Below, piece after piece: positions 48,261 to 59,011 of a DNA stretch of 64,000 nt. The position numbers and the translations under genes are program-made. The notes under the pieces are model-generated. The model had not been told where the DNA came from, did no database searches, and was given only the letters and a program-made list of their open reading frames with translations. Source of the DNA: Uloborus plumipes (Eukaryota > Arthropoda > Arachnida > Araneae > Uloboridae); the NCBI GenBank assembly GCA_038373865.1, contig JAXGGA010002067.1:26001-90000 (forward strand), written 5' to 3'. Numbering within the stretch: the first letter of the stretch is position 1; each line of letters opens with the position of its first letter.

Positions 48261-50715
48261 CCTCTATCTTTTTAAGTACATAAGCTATTAAAAACAAATG
48301 AAAAATTTACTTGATTTTTTACATTTAAAGATTTTCATGTCAATGCAGTTAACATAAAATATCTTTATGAATAAATTAATTGTTTTCAAGATTGTTTCCT
48401 CCTCCTTCATTTAATTTCAAGGCATCATATTCTGTTCTATTTTCACGGTATGCTTAGTTTTTATTTTATAACATGCTATTAATACGCTTTTATTAGTTTT
48501 ACACGTGGGTTTGTTTGTTTGTTTGTATGTATGTATGTAACTATGAATAAAATATAAAGTTCACGTTCTGTACAGATATAAAAGTAATATATTTAGTACT
48601 ATTATAATTCTAAATGCTAAACTGTATTACATGTTGATGTATTATAAGTTCATGTAAACTTAGCGGATATTCAATAGTTTTGGAAATCAGAATGGAAAGC
48701 AGTTAGAGATTCATGAAATATAGTTTAGCCTTCAGTATTAATGATAGTATAAAGTATATTACTTCTATATTTGTCAAGAACATGACTTTTACATTTTAAA
48801 AATTTCTCGAAATGACTTCAGATTTCTAGTTAAGCGAAGTTTAAGCATAGTTTGATTAACTCTAAAAGCGTATTTTTATTTTTTTTAAAACTATGGTTTA
48901 AATTATTTTTATAACAAAAGCCTACGATTTATATTTCAGCTCAAGCATAGACTTTTTTGAATAACTGAGACCAAAGGGGACTGTAGAAATGAATACATAA
49001 TTACTGAGAAAACGCGAAAAGAAATTAGCCTACTGTTGAGCTAAAGAATGAAAATGTATACAAGAATGACAGACCAATTAAGAAATACAAAACAGGAAAC
49101 TAAGTTCAGATGCCACTTATGTTTACAACTATATAGTGCAGAGAAAAATTACGATTCAAAGAGCAAGTAAAATTACCAACATGAGTAGAAATAAGAAATA
49201 AAATGCAATAAGTACCAAAATTAAGAAACTTGAAAGGTGTATGTCAGAAACAAGCAAACAAGCAGCAAATAATGAAGTACAAAACCACTAAAATAGGTGC
49301 GGGGAAAAAAGACATAAAACAAGTTTAAAGTAGAAGCAAATAAAAAATAAGGAAACGTTACAAACAGAAAGGTTTAAAAAACCTAGCGTCAAAATTGCAA
49401 GAGAACAAATTAGCAGAATGAATTAACGAAATAAGGCTCTTCCCCAGAAAAGTTTCCTGAAATATTTAAAGAGAAAGGTACCCCCCCCTCCTCCCCTCTC
49501 TTATGTAGATAAAAGCTTGATTTATGAAGCGATTCTGTTCCAAATATTATAAATTAAAAAAAAATTCGAAAATATCGAAAAAATGTTAAATGTCGGAAGC
49601 ATCAAGTTTGCTTTACAATTTACGATTTAACTTTCTTATCGTTGCTAATTCTTATGTCAATTACGTCTTACTGTGTTCCTATCTGTTACAGTGTTATTTC
49701 TCGAAATCTCATTCATTATCGTAATCTTAATAAGTTTGATAATGACTTAATAACTTATGATTGCGTTTTTAGCGTAGCACAAAGAATAAATATGAGTGTT
49801 ATAACGAGAAAAAAGAGGCAAAAATCTAAGATAATATAAGCCCTTCGAAACATTTTCTCGTTTTGAAATAAATGCAAATCCTCCTTTATTCATATTTTGT
49901 ATTATGCCCTACAGAGCTTTTACTCATGCTAAGTGCAAATACACTTATTGCTAATATAATCTTTGGAATGCAATGAAATTGATTTTTTTTTAAAATCAAA
50001 AACAAAAGTCAAGCAAAATTGAAGTGTCAAATATGTTTTACAATTTGGGAGCTGGTTGTAAAAGAGCTATTTTATTCTTCAAAGCAATTATCTTTTTCTG
50101 ACATAGAATCTATCAAGTACTTTTCATTAAATTCTTGTTTCATTGCGAATTAGAATAATCATAGTTCATTAGAATCATTAAAAAAAGAATGAAATTTGAA
50201 ATGCAATTTTACGCTATTTTCATTTATCAAATTGAGTTTTAAGCCAGATCATTTAAATGATCGTGATTGCTTAGAGTGACAAAGAAAAAGTGGAATTTCA
50301 CTTAAAACTTCTTTTTTCTTTTAAATCGATTTTAAGAATACCAACAGGATGTTTATTAAGTATTTAGCTAGTTAAATATACGTCTAGGATACATTTCAAA
50401 ACGGTAACGATGGCTGCTGATTTTTTCTTGATCAGAGAGTTTTTAGAAACACGTTGTGCTAATCACTACAATCCATCAATTAAATTAGCAGGGATATAAT
50501 GGACACTAAGTTAGAATACTTTTTAGCTGCCCCTGACCGAGCTCCTTTTTTACGTAAGTTGATCCAAAATAAAGTTTACAAGCAGAAGCATTTGAAACGT
50601 AATAATTGTGGAGCAAATATTTCCACCCAGGGTGGTTAAGACATGGCGCTAGTTGTCCTACAGCGGTTCAACGAGTAAGGAGTGACAGTAATGGCATGAC
50701 GTCCAGAAAAATGGT
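48261..50715. other. AT-rich stretch, nothing recognised
   Basis: A (TTTG/TATG)n microsatellite near 48507-48538. The segment 50400-50715 may contain the 5' part of the mariner relic, but I cannot align it. Confidence 0.4.
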
Positions 50716-50960
50716 CTCGCAAAGATTTGCGAGCCGTTTTGTGCCACCTTACCGAAATTGCGTGAAACCATCAGACGCAAACGATTTGGATTACTGAGCA
50801 AAAGCATCATTCTTCTGCATGACAATGCAAGGCCTCATATAGCTCGCCAAACTCAGGGATTGCTGCAAAGGTTCAAATGGGAGGTCTTAAATCACCCTCC
50901 ATACAGCTCCGATTTGCCTCCAAGTGACTATTCATTTTTCCGGCTTTGAAGCGACACCTA
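50716..50960 (+). pseudogene. mariner transposase relic, first part
   Basis: Catalytic-domain fragment of a mariner-family transposase. The readable stretch gives LRETIRRKRFGLLSKSIILL (from 50758), HDNARPHIARQTQGLLQRF, then HPPYSSDLPPSDYSFF. HDNARPH holds the second catalytic Asp and SDLPPSDY holds the third (D34D type), so both blocks survive here. The frame is lost upstream of 50716, so the first catalytic Asp is not seen. The fragment ends at GGCTTTGAAGCGACACCTA (50942-50960), where a 1.24-kb insertion begins. The rest is at 52204-52375. It is dead. Confidence 0.85.
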
Positions 50961-52203
50961 TTCACCAAATATTCTAAAAAAATAAACAAACCCCATACGT
51001 CAGAGGACATGACGTCACAGGCTCGCATCGAGTTTCCGGTTAAGCACGAAACTCCATTGTAAAGACTGGTGTTTAGTGTTCAGGTGATATTGTTTTTTTT
51101 ATTACAAAAGTACTATAATGTCTTCCGCATATTTTAATGCAGTAAATGAAAGCGACAAGTTTCGCTATTTGCAGAAGTTGTCTTTCAACGACTGTGACCT
51201 TCCTGATCCTTTAGATAGAGATATAAGGAAACGATTCTTCCTTAGTCAGTCATTGCCGGCGATCTCAATGATCGACATTTATGAGTATCTTGTGAACAAA
51301 AATAATGTTTGCACAAAGGCTGCATTTAAAAGCCATATAGATCTACCGTGCTATAGGTACGTTGTAGATTTACTGCTCATTTCTGCTTTAATCCTTTGTT
51401 TATTATTTTCTATTTCAAGTACAAATGTATTTGATTATTTCGTAGGTACGTCGTAGCTGATAAGATTAAAAATCTAGGTATATATCGGAATGAAATCCGC
51501 ATGATACGCTGCTATTCGTAGGGTTCCAATCTTTACGCCTCAATGCATTGGCTCATTGTGCTCGATGAACAGGATCCCTTGGAAACTTGAACAGCCTCAT
51601 TTCTGACAGCAAATTTGTGCCTTTCGCCATGCTGCACCCGAAAGCAGAACAACATCCACTCTTCTTACGAAAATTTAGAGCCATTAAAATTCTTGATAAA
51701 TCAAAGACTTTAATGAAATAGCAGGTCAACAAAGCAATCTCCCGTAGCTAGCAGTAGAAAGAAGTCTTCCGGCGGAAATAACTCTCGAACCTGGACACTG
51801 GACAGCTCTGCCACCTACTGGAGAAAAGAGTAAGAATGACTTGGAATTTGGTGAATTTGTTTTATTTTACTTTAAACCAGTGATACCTTCCGTACCTGCC
51901 ATTTCTAGCTTGACCGGATGAAGGGTATCGATGGAAGTTGAAGGAAAAACTTACTTAGACAGGATGAGGGAGAGGAAAGGGAATAAGAATGGAAAACATT
52001 CTGGAAAAGCACTAGCGGGGAGAATTATTACGTGAAAAACGGTAGACTATGGAAGATTGGCATGATAAATGAAATGCTAATACATCTAACATCACAAAAT
52101 GACAATAACAATGAAAGTAAAATGAGCATAAGTATAAAATTCTTACAGTAAAATGACTCTAGATTAGCATGTATGTACTCCCAAGATTAAATGCTTGGTA
52201 ACA
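50961..52203 (+). other. 1.24-kb insertion in the mariner relic, flanked by a 19-bp direct repeat
   Basis: GGCTTTGAAGCGACACCTA (50942-50960) recurs as GGCTTTCGAAGCGACACCTA (52204-52223), with one extra C. Removing the insert and one copy joins the two halves of the mariner transposase. Possible weak inverted ends are TTCACCAAATATT and (inverted) TGTTACCAAGCATTT. There is no poly(A) or poly(T) at either end. The insert carries an intron-containing coding fragment. The mechanism is unclear: an unknown transposon with gene-like coding, or templated DNA inserted during break repair. Confidence 0.75.
51118..51680 (+). pseudogene. Fragment resembling SWIM/YqaJ-type proteins, with one intron
   Basis: Exon 1 runs from ATG at 51118 (MSSAYFNAVNESDKFRYLQK...) to 51356. 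A GT...AG intron of 89 bp follows (51357-51445). Exon 2 continues in frame, giving CYRYVVADKIKNLGIYRNE. The block IDIYEYLVNK... AAFKSHIDLPCYRYVVADKI has the layout of the region before the SWIM zinc finger in invertebrate proteins that also have a C-terminal YqaJ-type nuclease; this is recognition from memory. A stop follows at about 51518. Further downstream, ASMHWLIVLDEQDPLET (about 51548-51598) fits the next segment of that family, but the zinc-finger Cys/His block is not readable. The family is often multi-copy, which is compatible with mobile-element origin. Confidence is good that the first exon was coding, lower for the family. Confidence 0.5.
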
Positions 52204-52375
52204 GGCTTTCGAAGCGACACCTAACTGGAACAGTTCACCTCAGACGATGCAGTCAAAACAGTTGCGAGAAATGGCTCAATGAGCAGTGCCCTGATTACTA
52301 CCAAGACGGGATAAACAAGTTGGTCGAACTTTCTGATAAATGCCAATCATGTTTGGCGACTATGTAGAAAAGTGA
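52204..52375 (+). pseudogene. mariner transposase relic, second part
   Basis: C-terminal part of the same transposase: KRHLTGTVHLRR, EKWLNEQCPDYYQDGINKLV, then after a small frameshift GDYVEK and stop at 52373-52375. WLNEQCPDYYQDGI.KLV and the final YVEK are characteristic of mariner C-termini. It is separated from the first part by the 1.24-kb insert. Confidence 0.88.
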
Positions 52376-53835
52376 AGGCCAGATGTGTCTCTTGATTCCT
52401 ATTTGTATTTTATTTCTGTTGTTAATAAATACTTTTTCATTTACATTGTGTACGTTTTTTCGGATCACACCCTCGTATCATTGTAAATGTTCTGCTTTTA
52501 AGTTCTAAGTGTCAAAAATATCAGACAGATCAATAAGTATCATTAATACTAAAACTTTCTCACTTTTATTTTGCAGTTTCCTTGATGGTTTGAACAGTAT
52601 CTCAATTTGTAATGTAAGAATAAATCTTTAACAGAAAATGTGTACATTTAAAAAAAAAAAATAAGAATTACAATTTTTTAAAAATTTATAATTTCTGTGT
52701 GTTCAGTTTTTGAAAAATCTCATAACCTGTTTTTAATGTCACGTGAACAGAGGAATAAGTTATTCAATTTAAAATAAATAAATTGCTAAACTATGAAAGT
52801 ATGAATTGTTTTCAGTTTCTGTTCTGAACTTGTTGTATTGTAATCAAAAACATTTTGAGTGTTAGGCAACAGTAAAATTAATGTGACATTTTGCGTCAAA
52901 TCTCTTTGAGGCGTTTGAATTTAACTTCATCTGAAATATAATTTCAAACACAAGTCTTGAAAAGCATTCCATCGTTTTAGTGTTCATACATGCATTTATT
53001 TGCAGACAAAGCGAATTAAAACATTTGACAGCTCCACAGCAGTTTGACAATAAAGTTTCTCCGTCGGAATTATATATTCCATAGAACTAATGAACCAAAT
53101 CAATGGAGTCGTAAGTTGAGTTGAGTAAACTTTAAGTGCGTTTGTAAAGATTTGTGTGGATAAAACAGAATATATAGAGTGCACGGACGCTTAGACGAAA
53201 GGAAGTTAATTCAACAGCGAAGTAAAATGGAGTGAGCAGACAAATTTAATCATGTTTACGAAATTTGAATCTAACGACATGAAAATGTATGCGTGCGGTT
53301 ATTTTTCTTAAATCAAAAAATAAACTGAGTTATTTTAATAAGAAAAAATCATTTTGAAACACAATAAATATTTTCTGTATTTCTGAATTTTAGAGTTTCA
53401 CAAAAAAAGGTCAGTCACAGATTGTTTATACTCTATTACGACTTTCTTTCAACAGTATCGAAAGTAAAAATATAGTGGATACTGCACTTTTTAGAAGCAC
53501 ACTACAAAAAAGGTATTTTGAGGGGAGTAGGTAATATTACTTTTCTTCTCAGAAAAGTAGTATCACGAGAAGTAAGAAAAATTTTCTTTATTATTCTCTC
53601 AATATTATTGGCTTGAACAAGGGTACCCGCGGAGTGCTAAAACACATTTAAGTTTTCCACGTCTGCAAATATAAACAGGCTGATAGTTTCTAATTTTCGA
53701 AAATAACGCTTTGTTATTTATAAAACAAATGCCGCATAGAATGAAGTGTAAATGAATTTCTAATCGCTAAGAGAGAATCCTTTTAAATTGTGCGACTGTT
53801 TTGTCTTCGTTGTGTAGGCATAGTTCTTAAAAATT
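52376..53835. other. AT-rich stretch with one dispersed repeat
   Basis: 53565-53690 is related to 5965-6095 (ATCACGAGAAGTAAGAAAAA). Nothing else recognised; the mariner's 3' TIR is not identifiable by eye. Confidence 0.4.
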
Positions 53836-53843
53836 GCCCTAAG

Positions 53844-54009
53844 CAGGGACGTCATTTCAAGTTTTTCCAGGGGGGGCAAAGGGTCCAAACACAATGCATT
53901 TTCATCAGAAAACATAAAAAACCACACCCACTTATGTGTAAATACATTGATTTCTCAAAGTCAGGGGGGGGGGCAATTGACCCCCCTGCCCCCTTAAATG
54001 ACGGGCCTG
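53844..54009. mobile_element. hAT-type MITE with perfect 8-bp duplication
   Basis: GCCCTAAG is identical on both sides (53836-53843 and 54010-54017). The ends CAGGGACGTCATTTCAAG and (inverted) CAGGCCCGTCATTTAAGG are hAT-like. Both sides carry G or C runs. Length 166 bp. A relative in the other orientation is at 55993-56157. Confidence 0.88.
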
Positions 54010-54017
54010 GCCCTAAG

Positions 54018-55000
54018 TGATTTAATCAATCAAACATTTTTCCCTTTTGGAATTTTCGTAAGTATAAGCTTTATTATTGCATTTGATTTTTTCATTTCCT
54101 AATGAAAAGTATTTGTTACTAAAATATCTATCATACAAGTATCTATATAACCAAATGTTGCTGCGAGTCCAATGTGTAGTGGAAGAAATTAGAAATTCTT
54201 GATTTTTATCTTTAAATTGATAAATTAACAACGCCACTTTTTAGGCGTATGACATTAAACAAGCTCACAAAAAAAAACTTAATTTTATAATAAAGTAGAA
54301 CGTCAGTAAAGTAAGTAGAATTGAATGATATGGTGATACAAAATAATTTGCAATCACTATGTAATGATTAGTAAAGAATTAGAGACCTAAATGATGAATG
54401 ACTGTTTATGTCTTACGAACAATTTGAAAACTAATTTAATGCAAAGATAGCACTTAGGCATTTTAAAGAATTGTATATTATTATAAATTTAAACAAAGAT
54501 ACAATAAACTAATTATGTTCATTAGGTTGTTCGAAAATATCTTTAATTAAGACATTAGGGTAACATATACTGTTCTTCAAAAGAAATTAGGTCTCTAGAT
54601 ATCGAATTGCTGTGAACAAAATAAATCGTGAGTCACGAAAGCTTTTGACATGTTTCCGTAGGCGATACAAATATCGAGATAGAATCAGGCAATACTTTTC
54701 CGTATCATAATGCAATCTTTAGATTGTGGGCTTTTCCTTGGTGCAATAACTTGCCTTAGTGCAATAAATAGAATCTTGCAAGCTGTGACAGGGACTGGCA
54801 ATATCACTGATATATCATAAGAGAAATACATACTATATCGCTTTATTACGTGTTTTCATCATTTAGTATTTTCGGCTATCTTTGCTATTGAGTGCTCTAT
54901 TTATGCAAATGCTGATTGTGAAATTTGAGATTTTTTTTGAATCTGCAACTAATAATAATAATAATAATGATAATAAAACAATTTTGATAAACATGTAAAC
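54018..55000. other. AT-rich stretch, nothing recognised
   Basis: (AAT)n near 54950-54972. No gene or element recognised. Confidence 0.4.
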
Positions 55001-55639
55001 TTTAATTTAGAGAAACGTGTAAGAGCTTTCGTTTGATGTTAACAGCAATAAATAAATGCGTCATAAAAATGAGTCAGCTTTAATTTAGAGACATATTAGT
55101 CTGTGGGCCAAGTGCAAATATCGTTCAGGTTCGTTTACCAATCTTAGGGACTACGAGAACTTGCTTGAAATCTATTAATATTGATGTACTCAATCGAAAA
55201 ATCCAATGTTCCCAAGCGGAACTTGTCTCATTAAGTTTTAATTAGTAATTGAAACACGAACTCTTTTCCTTGGCCTGGTCACTCTTTCACTAGAGACGTT
55301 GTCCCTAGGTGGCGCCATTGCACAAAATATTTGCAATCTAAAATTTTAATAAACAGTTTTTCAACTATAATTTTATTTTTTTACTCGATTTTACAATTCA
55401 AAATATATTAATACGTTTTGAATTACTCACTTTTTTCGCTGTGTGACTTAATATAAAATCAAAATCGAACATTGTATCAATCCGCCAGGCGCGTTTCAGA
55501 TATTCTCATTCTTTATTTTTGATCAAAGAGCGCCAGTTCGCGCGGTTTCGTTTCGCGTCGCTGTCTTTTATGGCTTGATATCCCCTTTTGGCGATGTTTC
55601 ACAAAAGAGCAACTTTTAGTGGAACGACATTGTTGTATA

Positions 55640-55752
55640 CCGTATTTTTTGCCGTATAAGATGCACCGTCTTGTACGGCATAAATTTAAGATTAATTAAA
55701 ATTGGGGGATTTAATTTAAAATTGGGTGTGTCTTACACGGCGAAAAATACGG
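55640..55752. mobile_element. 113-bp CCGTATTTTT MITE
   Basis: CCGTATTTTTTGCCGTATAA and the inverse of the right end (CCGTATTTTTCGCCGTGTAA) are inverted repeats with TA on both sides (55638-55639 and 55753-55754). It is nested inside the 55097-58003 element. Confidence 0.85.
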
Positions 55753-55992
55753 TAATATTGCGTTTTTTACGCTGCTATTTTGAATAACGTTTGATTTTTC
55801 AAAATTTTAATTAAATCTTATAAAATTGAGTGTTTATTGTTTTTGCTACATAACTTGCAGTCGTGAAAGGAGTTAGTGTTGGAGATATAGAGATTAAATA
55901 AGAACCAGTTTAGACATTTTTTGTTGCTGCTTTATTTCTAGAACATAAATTAACTTATACTGTTTTTCAGAAAACCAATACTTATAAAATCA

Positions 55993-56157
55993 CAGGCCCG
56001 TCATTTGGAGGAGGGGGGGAGTCAATTTCTCTCCTTCCCGGCTTTGAAAAATCAATTTACATGTAAGCGGGCGTGGTTTTTGTCATTTTTGGTGCAATTT
56101 ACATTGTGTATGCAGTGTTTGCCCCCGCTCCCCTGGAAAAATTTGAAATAGCTTGTG
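55993..56157. mobile_element. hAT-type MITE, relative of 53844-54009 in inverse orientation
   Basis: Left CAGGCCCGTCATTTGGAGG. The inverse of the right end, CACAAGCTATTTCAAATTTT, matches the other end of the 53844 copy. The flanks TAAAATCA and TAAATACA agree at six of eight positions, so the duplication is eroded. Older than its relative. Confidence 0.65.
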
Positions 56158-56182
56158 TAAATACATATAGGATATATATAAG

Positions 56183-56472
56183 TAAGGGCGGATACAAGGG
56201 AGGGACGATGGGGGCGATCGCCCCTCCCTTGAGGGACTCTTCCACAGCGGTTCTTAGATTTTGAAGTTCAAAAAAGGCAGTTTTAGTTGATTTTTGATGA
56301 TATAAAGAGAAAGGGTGAGGATTCGGAGCTATGATCTGGAAATTTTTCGAAATGGAAGACTAAAACATTTGTAACTAACATGTGTTAACAAGGATGCATG
56401 GAGAAAAAAATGGGCAAGTAAGAAAAAAAAATCAATCGCCCCTCCCTTGGAACATTTCTGGATCCGCCCTTG
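56183..56472. mobile_element. hAT-type MITE, relative of 6729-7000
   Basis: The flanks TATATAAG (56175-56182) and TATATAAT (56473-56480) agree at seven of eight positions. It starts TAAGGGCGGATACAAGG and ends GGATCCGCCCTTG, and it has the same GGGGCGATCGCCCC core as the copy at 6.7-7.0 kb. Confidence 0.82.
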
Positions 56473-56657
56473 TATATAATAGACTGATTTGTTACCACGA
56501 ATAAGTAAGTTTTGAACGACGTCAATCGTCGCCAAATATGATTCGTGACTTTTTCCGTCAATTTTGAGCTTTTAAAAGTAATGCATATTGTATGATGTGC
56601 TTTAATAAATGTAATTTAAAATTTTAAATGAAACCATTAAGATCATGACAGGACCTA

Positions 56658-56985
56658 TAGTTTGTGGGCCAAGCACCGATATCGTTCAAGTTCGTTTACC
56701 AATTTTACGGACTACGGGAACTTGCTTGAAATCAACTAATAGTGATGTACTCAATCGAAAAATCCAATGTTCCCAAGCAGACCTTGTCTCATTAAGTTTT
56801 AATTAGTAACTGAAATAAGGTCTATATTCCTTAGCCTGTTGGCTCATTCACAACAAAAATTGTCTCTAGGTGGTGCTGTTGCACAAAATATTTGCAATTT
56901 AAAATTTCAATAAACAGGTTTTCTACCCTATTTTTTCTTTTTCATACGATTTTATGTTGCAAAATATATTAATAAGTCATAATAT
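56658..56985. repeat. Second copy of the left end of the 2.9-kb element
   Basis: TAGTTTGTGGGCCAAGCACC... through CAATCGAAAAATCCAATGTT, CATTAAGTTTTAATTAGTAA and GCACAAAATATTTGCAAT repeats 55097-55440 in the same orientation. It is an internal duplication or a second insertion that has lost its right end. Confidence 0.75.
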
Positions 56986-58067
56986 ACTTACTTCACGTCT
57001 TTTGTGATTCAGTTACTAAGAAAATCACAAAAATGTATCAATCCACATTTCCGTTTGTTCTTAATCTCGTTGTTTCGTTAATGGCACTATGTAATCCAGT
57101 CAATGAATACATTATAGAATGCATGGAATATTCGAGAGTATTTGACTACAGAATATTGTTAGGGGTAGTTAGTAAGTTAATATACTGAAAGTCCCCGACC
57201 CTGGGGGTTGAGCTAAAGGGGGGGGGGGAAGCAAATTTTGGGTTTCTCGAAAAATCGCGGAAATGGTGGGAAAAATTGGTTTAAAGTAAAAATTCAAGCT
57301 AAACAAACTTCGTATAATAGTGTTTCTACACATATTTGTCGAATTTTCAATAATTTTCCAGATATTGTGAAAAAACGAGAAATTTCGGAAAAACTCTCTA
57401 TTTTTGTCAAGAACGTTGAATGGTTCTATTTTAAAAAGGGAGACAGCTTGATTACGAAAATGCACGATAGCAGCATTTCCATGTACTCCGATATTATTTT
57501 TATTTTTATAGAAATGATAAGGAAGAGAAAAAAAAAAAACCAACACAAATCAACACCTCAAATATACGAATGTAACGAAAAACAAAACAAAACAAAGAAA
57601 AATCCCTTCTCATTCCTTATCTCTCTTATCACAATCACCCCCCTGTTTCATAAAATCGGTTGAGACCTGACGCATGCGCGAATTCGAGGAAGGTCGCCGA
57701 AAAGAATATCAAACAGTATCTATATATCCATCTATATGTACATATAAATATATAGGCAGAGACGGACACATATATATGATATTTAACGTAATTATCCGCC
57801 CCTAGAATTCCATTTTCGCATATTTTGCCATCTATCTTTAATGGCCTGTAAAAAACTAATGAGACAATATTTTTTCGGGAACATTGTGTTTTTTTCATCT
57901 GTAGACTCTAAGGATTCAGAAAAATATCACATTTTGTAGTCCCCGAAGTTGGCAAACGAAACCATGTTTCTAAGCATCTTTTCTGCCTTCGGCTCACAGA
58001 CTATATGTAAGAGCTTTCGTTTTATATTAACAGCAATAAATAAATGAGTAGGAAAAATGTGATAAAG

Positions 58068-58293
58068 CAACGAATGAGCAAATAATTCGGAAACAAATCA
58101 TCATTCTTCAAGGTGCTTTTGAAATGCTACTGCGTATAAATGAAAAAGTAGCAGTCGGTGAAAAATGATAATGTTTTGAAATGTTTATTTCTGAAAATTC
58201 TGCGTAAAATATAGATAAAGGAAGCGCAATGGAACTATTTTGGATTACGTCAATTTCACTTCGCAAAAATTCTTCCCTAAACGTCGTTGAAGT
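58068..58293. other. Short spacer
   Basis: Nothing recognised. Confidence 0.4.
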
Positions 58294-58296
58294 TTA

Positions 58297-58599
58297 AGGC
58301 AGGGATTCAAGTGAAACAGGCAATCGCAAATTACAATCGCGACTGGAAATGAATTACATTAGAACGTTTCTTGATAAAAACATCGTGACGTCAGCGTGAC
58401 GTTTGCCTATGAAAAACGAGCTAGATAAAACGTCACAGCCTACTTGGCGAATAAGAGGAGATCGCTGAGTGCTTGTGAGCTCTTATTGGCTCCACCCGTA
58501 GTGACGTCATGCCAATTTAAGTTGATGATAATGTAATTCACTTCCAGTAGCGATTGCAATTCGAAGCGATCGCAGTGCTGTTTCACTTGAATCCCTGCC
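58297..58599. mobile_element. PIF/Harbinger-like MITE, relative of 43969-44156
   Basis: The ends AGGCAGGGATTCAAGTGAAA and TTTCACTTGAATCCCTGCC with TTA flanks (58294-58296 and 58600-58602). Both subterminal regions carry CGATTGC-type motifs (CAATCGC, GCGATTGC). The GC-richer middle contains TGACGTCA twice and GAGCTCTTATTGGC. Confidence 0.75.
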
Positions 58600-59011
58600 T
58601 TACTTTTTCTGCCTTCTTTAGGGAGTGCTGAATACTGTCGACAAAGCTTTAAATAAAAATATGCATTTTAATCAGGACTGAGTGTGTTGATCAGTACTAC
58701 AAACTCTACTCTTATTAAAAGTAGAATTAATCGAGAGAAAAAAATTGCTATTCGTAAGTTTCCTCAAAAACAAAGAGCATTTCAAGTCGAGAAATTAAAG
58801 TTAAAACACGACGGAATCATACATATGTATTTCCTCAATTGTACTGAGAATGAAAAAAAAAAGCCACTTCGAATTTTTTGTATAAGAGATTAAAGCACAA
58901 GCGATATTCATTATTGTTTTTCAAATTTTACGCCTATATCTTACATAAATGAGCATTTTTATTTTTGTAAAATATTTTTTCCTTTGTACTGTAATTTCAA
59001 ACTTGCAGCTT

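Larger units (their letters stand above)
55097..58003. mobile_element. 2.9-kb element with about 60-bp TIRs and TAT duplication
   Basis: The left end TAGTCTGTGGGCCAAGTGC and the inverse of the right end TAGTCTGTGAGCCGAAGGC are inverted repeats that stay alignable to GGGACTAC about 60 bp inside. TAT is duplicated at 55094-55096 and 58004-58006. The interior holds three MITEs and a second copy of the left end (56658-56985). The frames at 57169-57663 show no domain, so the element appears non-autonomous. A 3-bp duplication narrows the choice to superfamilies such as PIF/Harbinger, CACTA or Zator; the ends do not settle it. Confidence 0.72.
55001..58067. repeat. 78-bp tandem repeat whose second unit is split by a transposon
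   Basis: Unit 1 is 55001-55078 (TTTAATTTAGAGAAACGTG, TAAGAGCTTTCGTTTGATG, ACAGCAATAAATAAATG). Unit 2 starts at 55079 (TTTAATTTAGAGACATAT), is interrupted by the element 55097-58003, and resumes at 58007 (GTAAGAGCTTTCGTTTTATA, ACAGCAATAAATAAATG). Confidence 0.75.

Noticed and set aside
57238..57663. 141-codon frame overlapping a 125-codon frame on the other strand
   Set aside because: Lys- and Asn-rich, no domain. It lies inside the 2.9-kb element and ends in low-complexity sequence.
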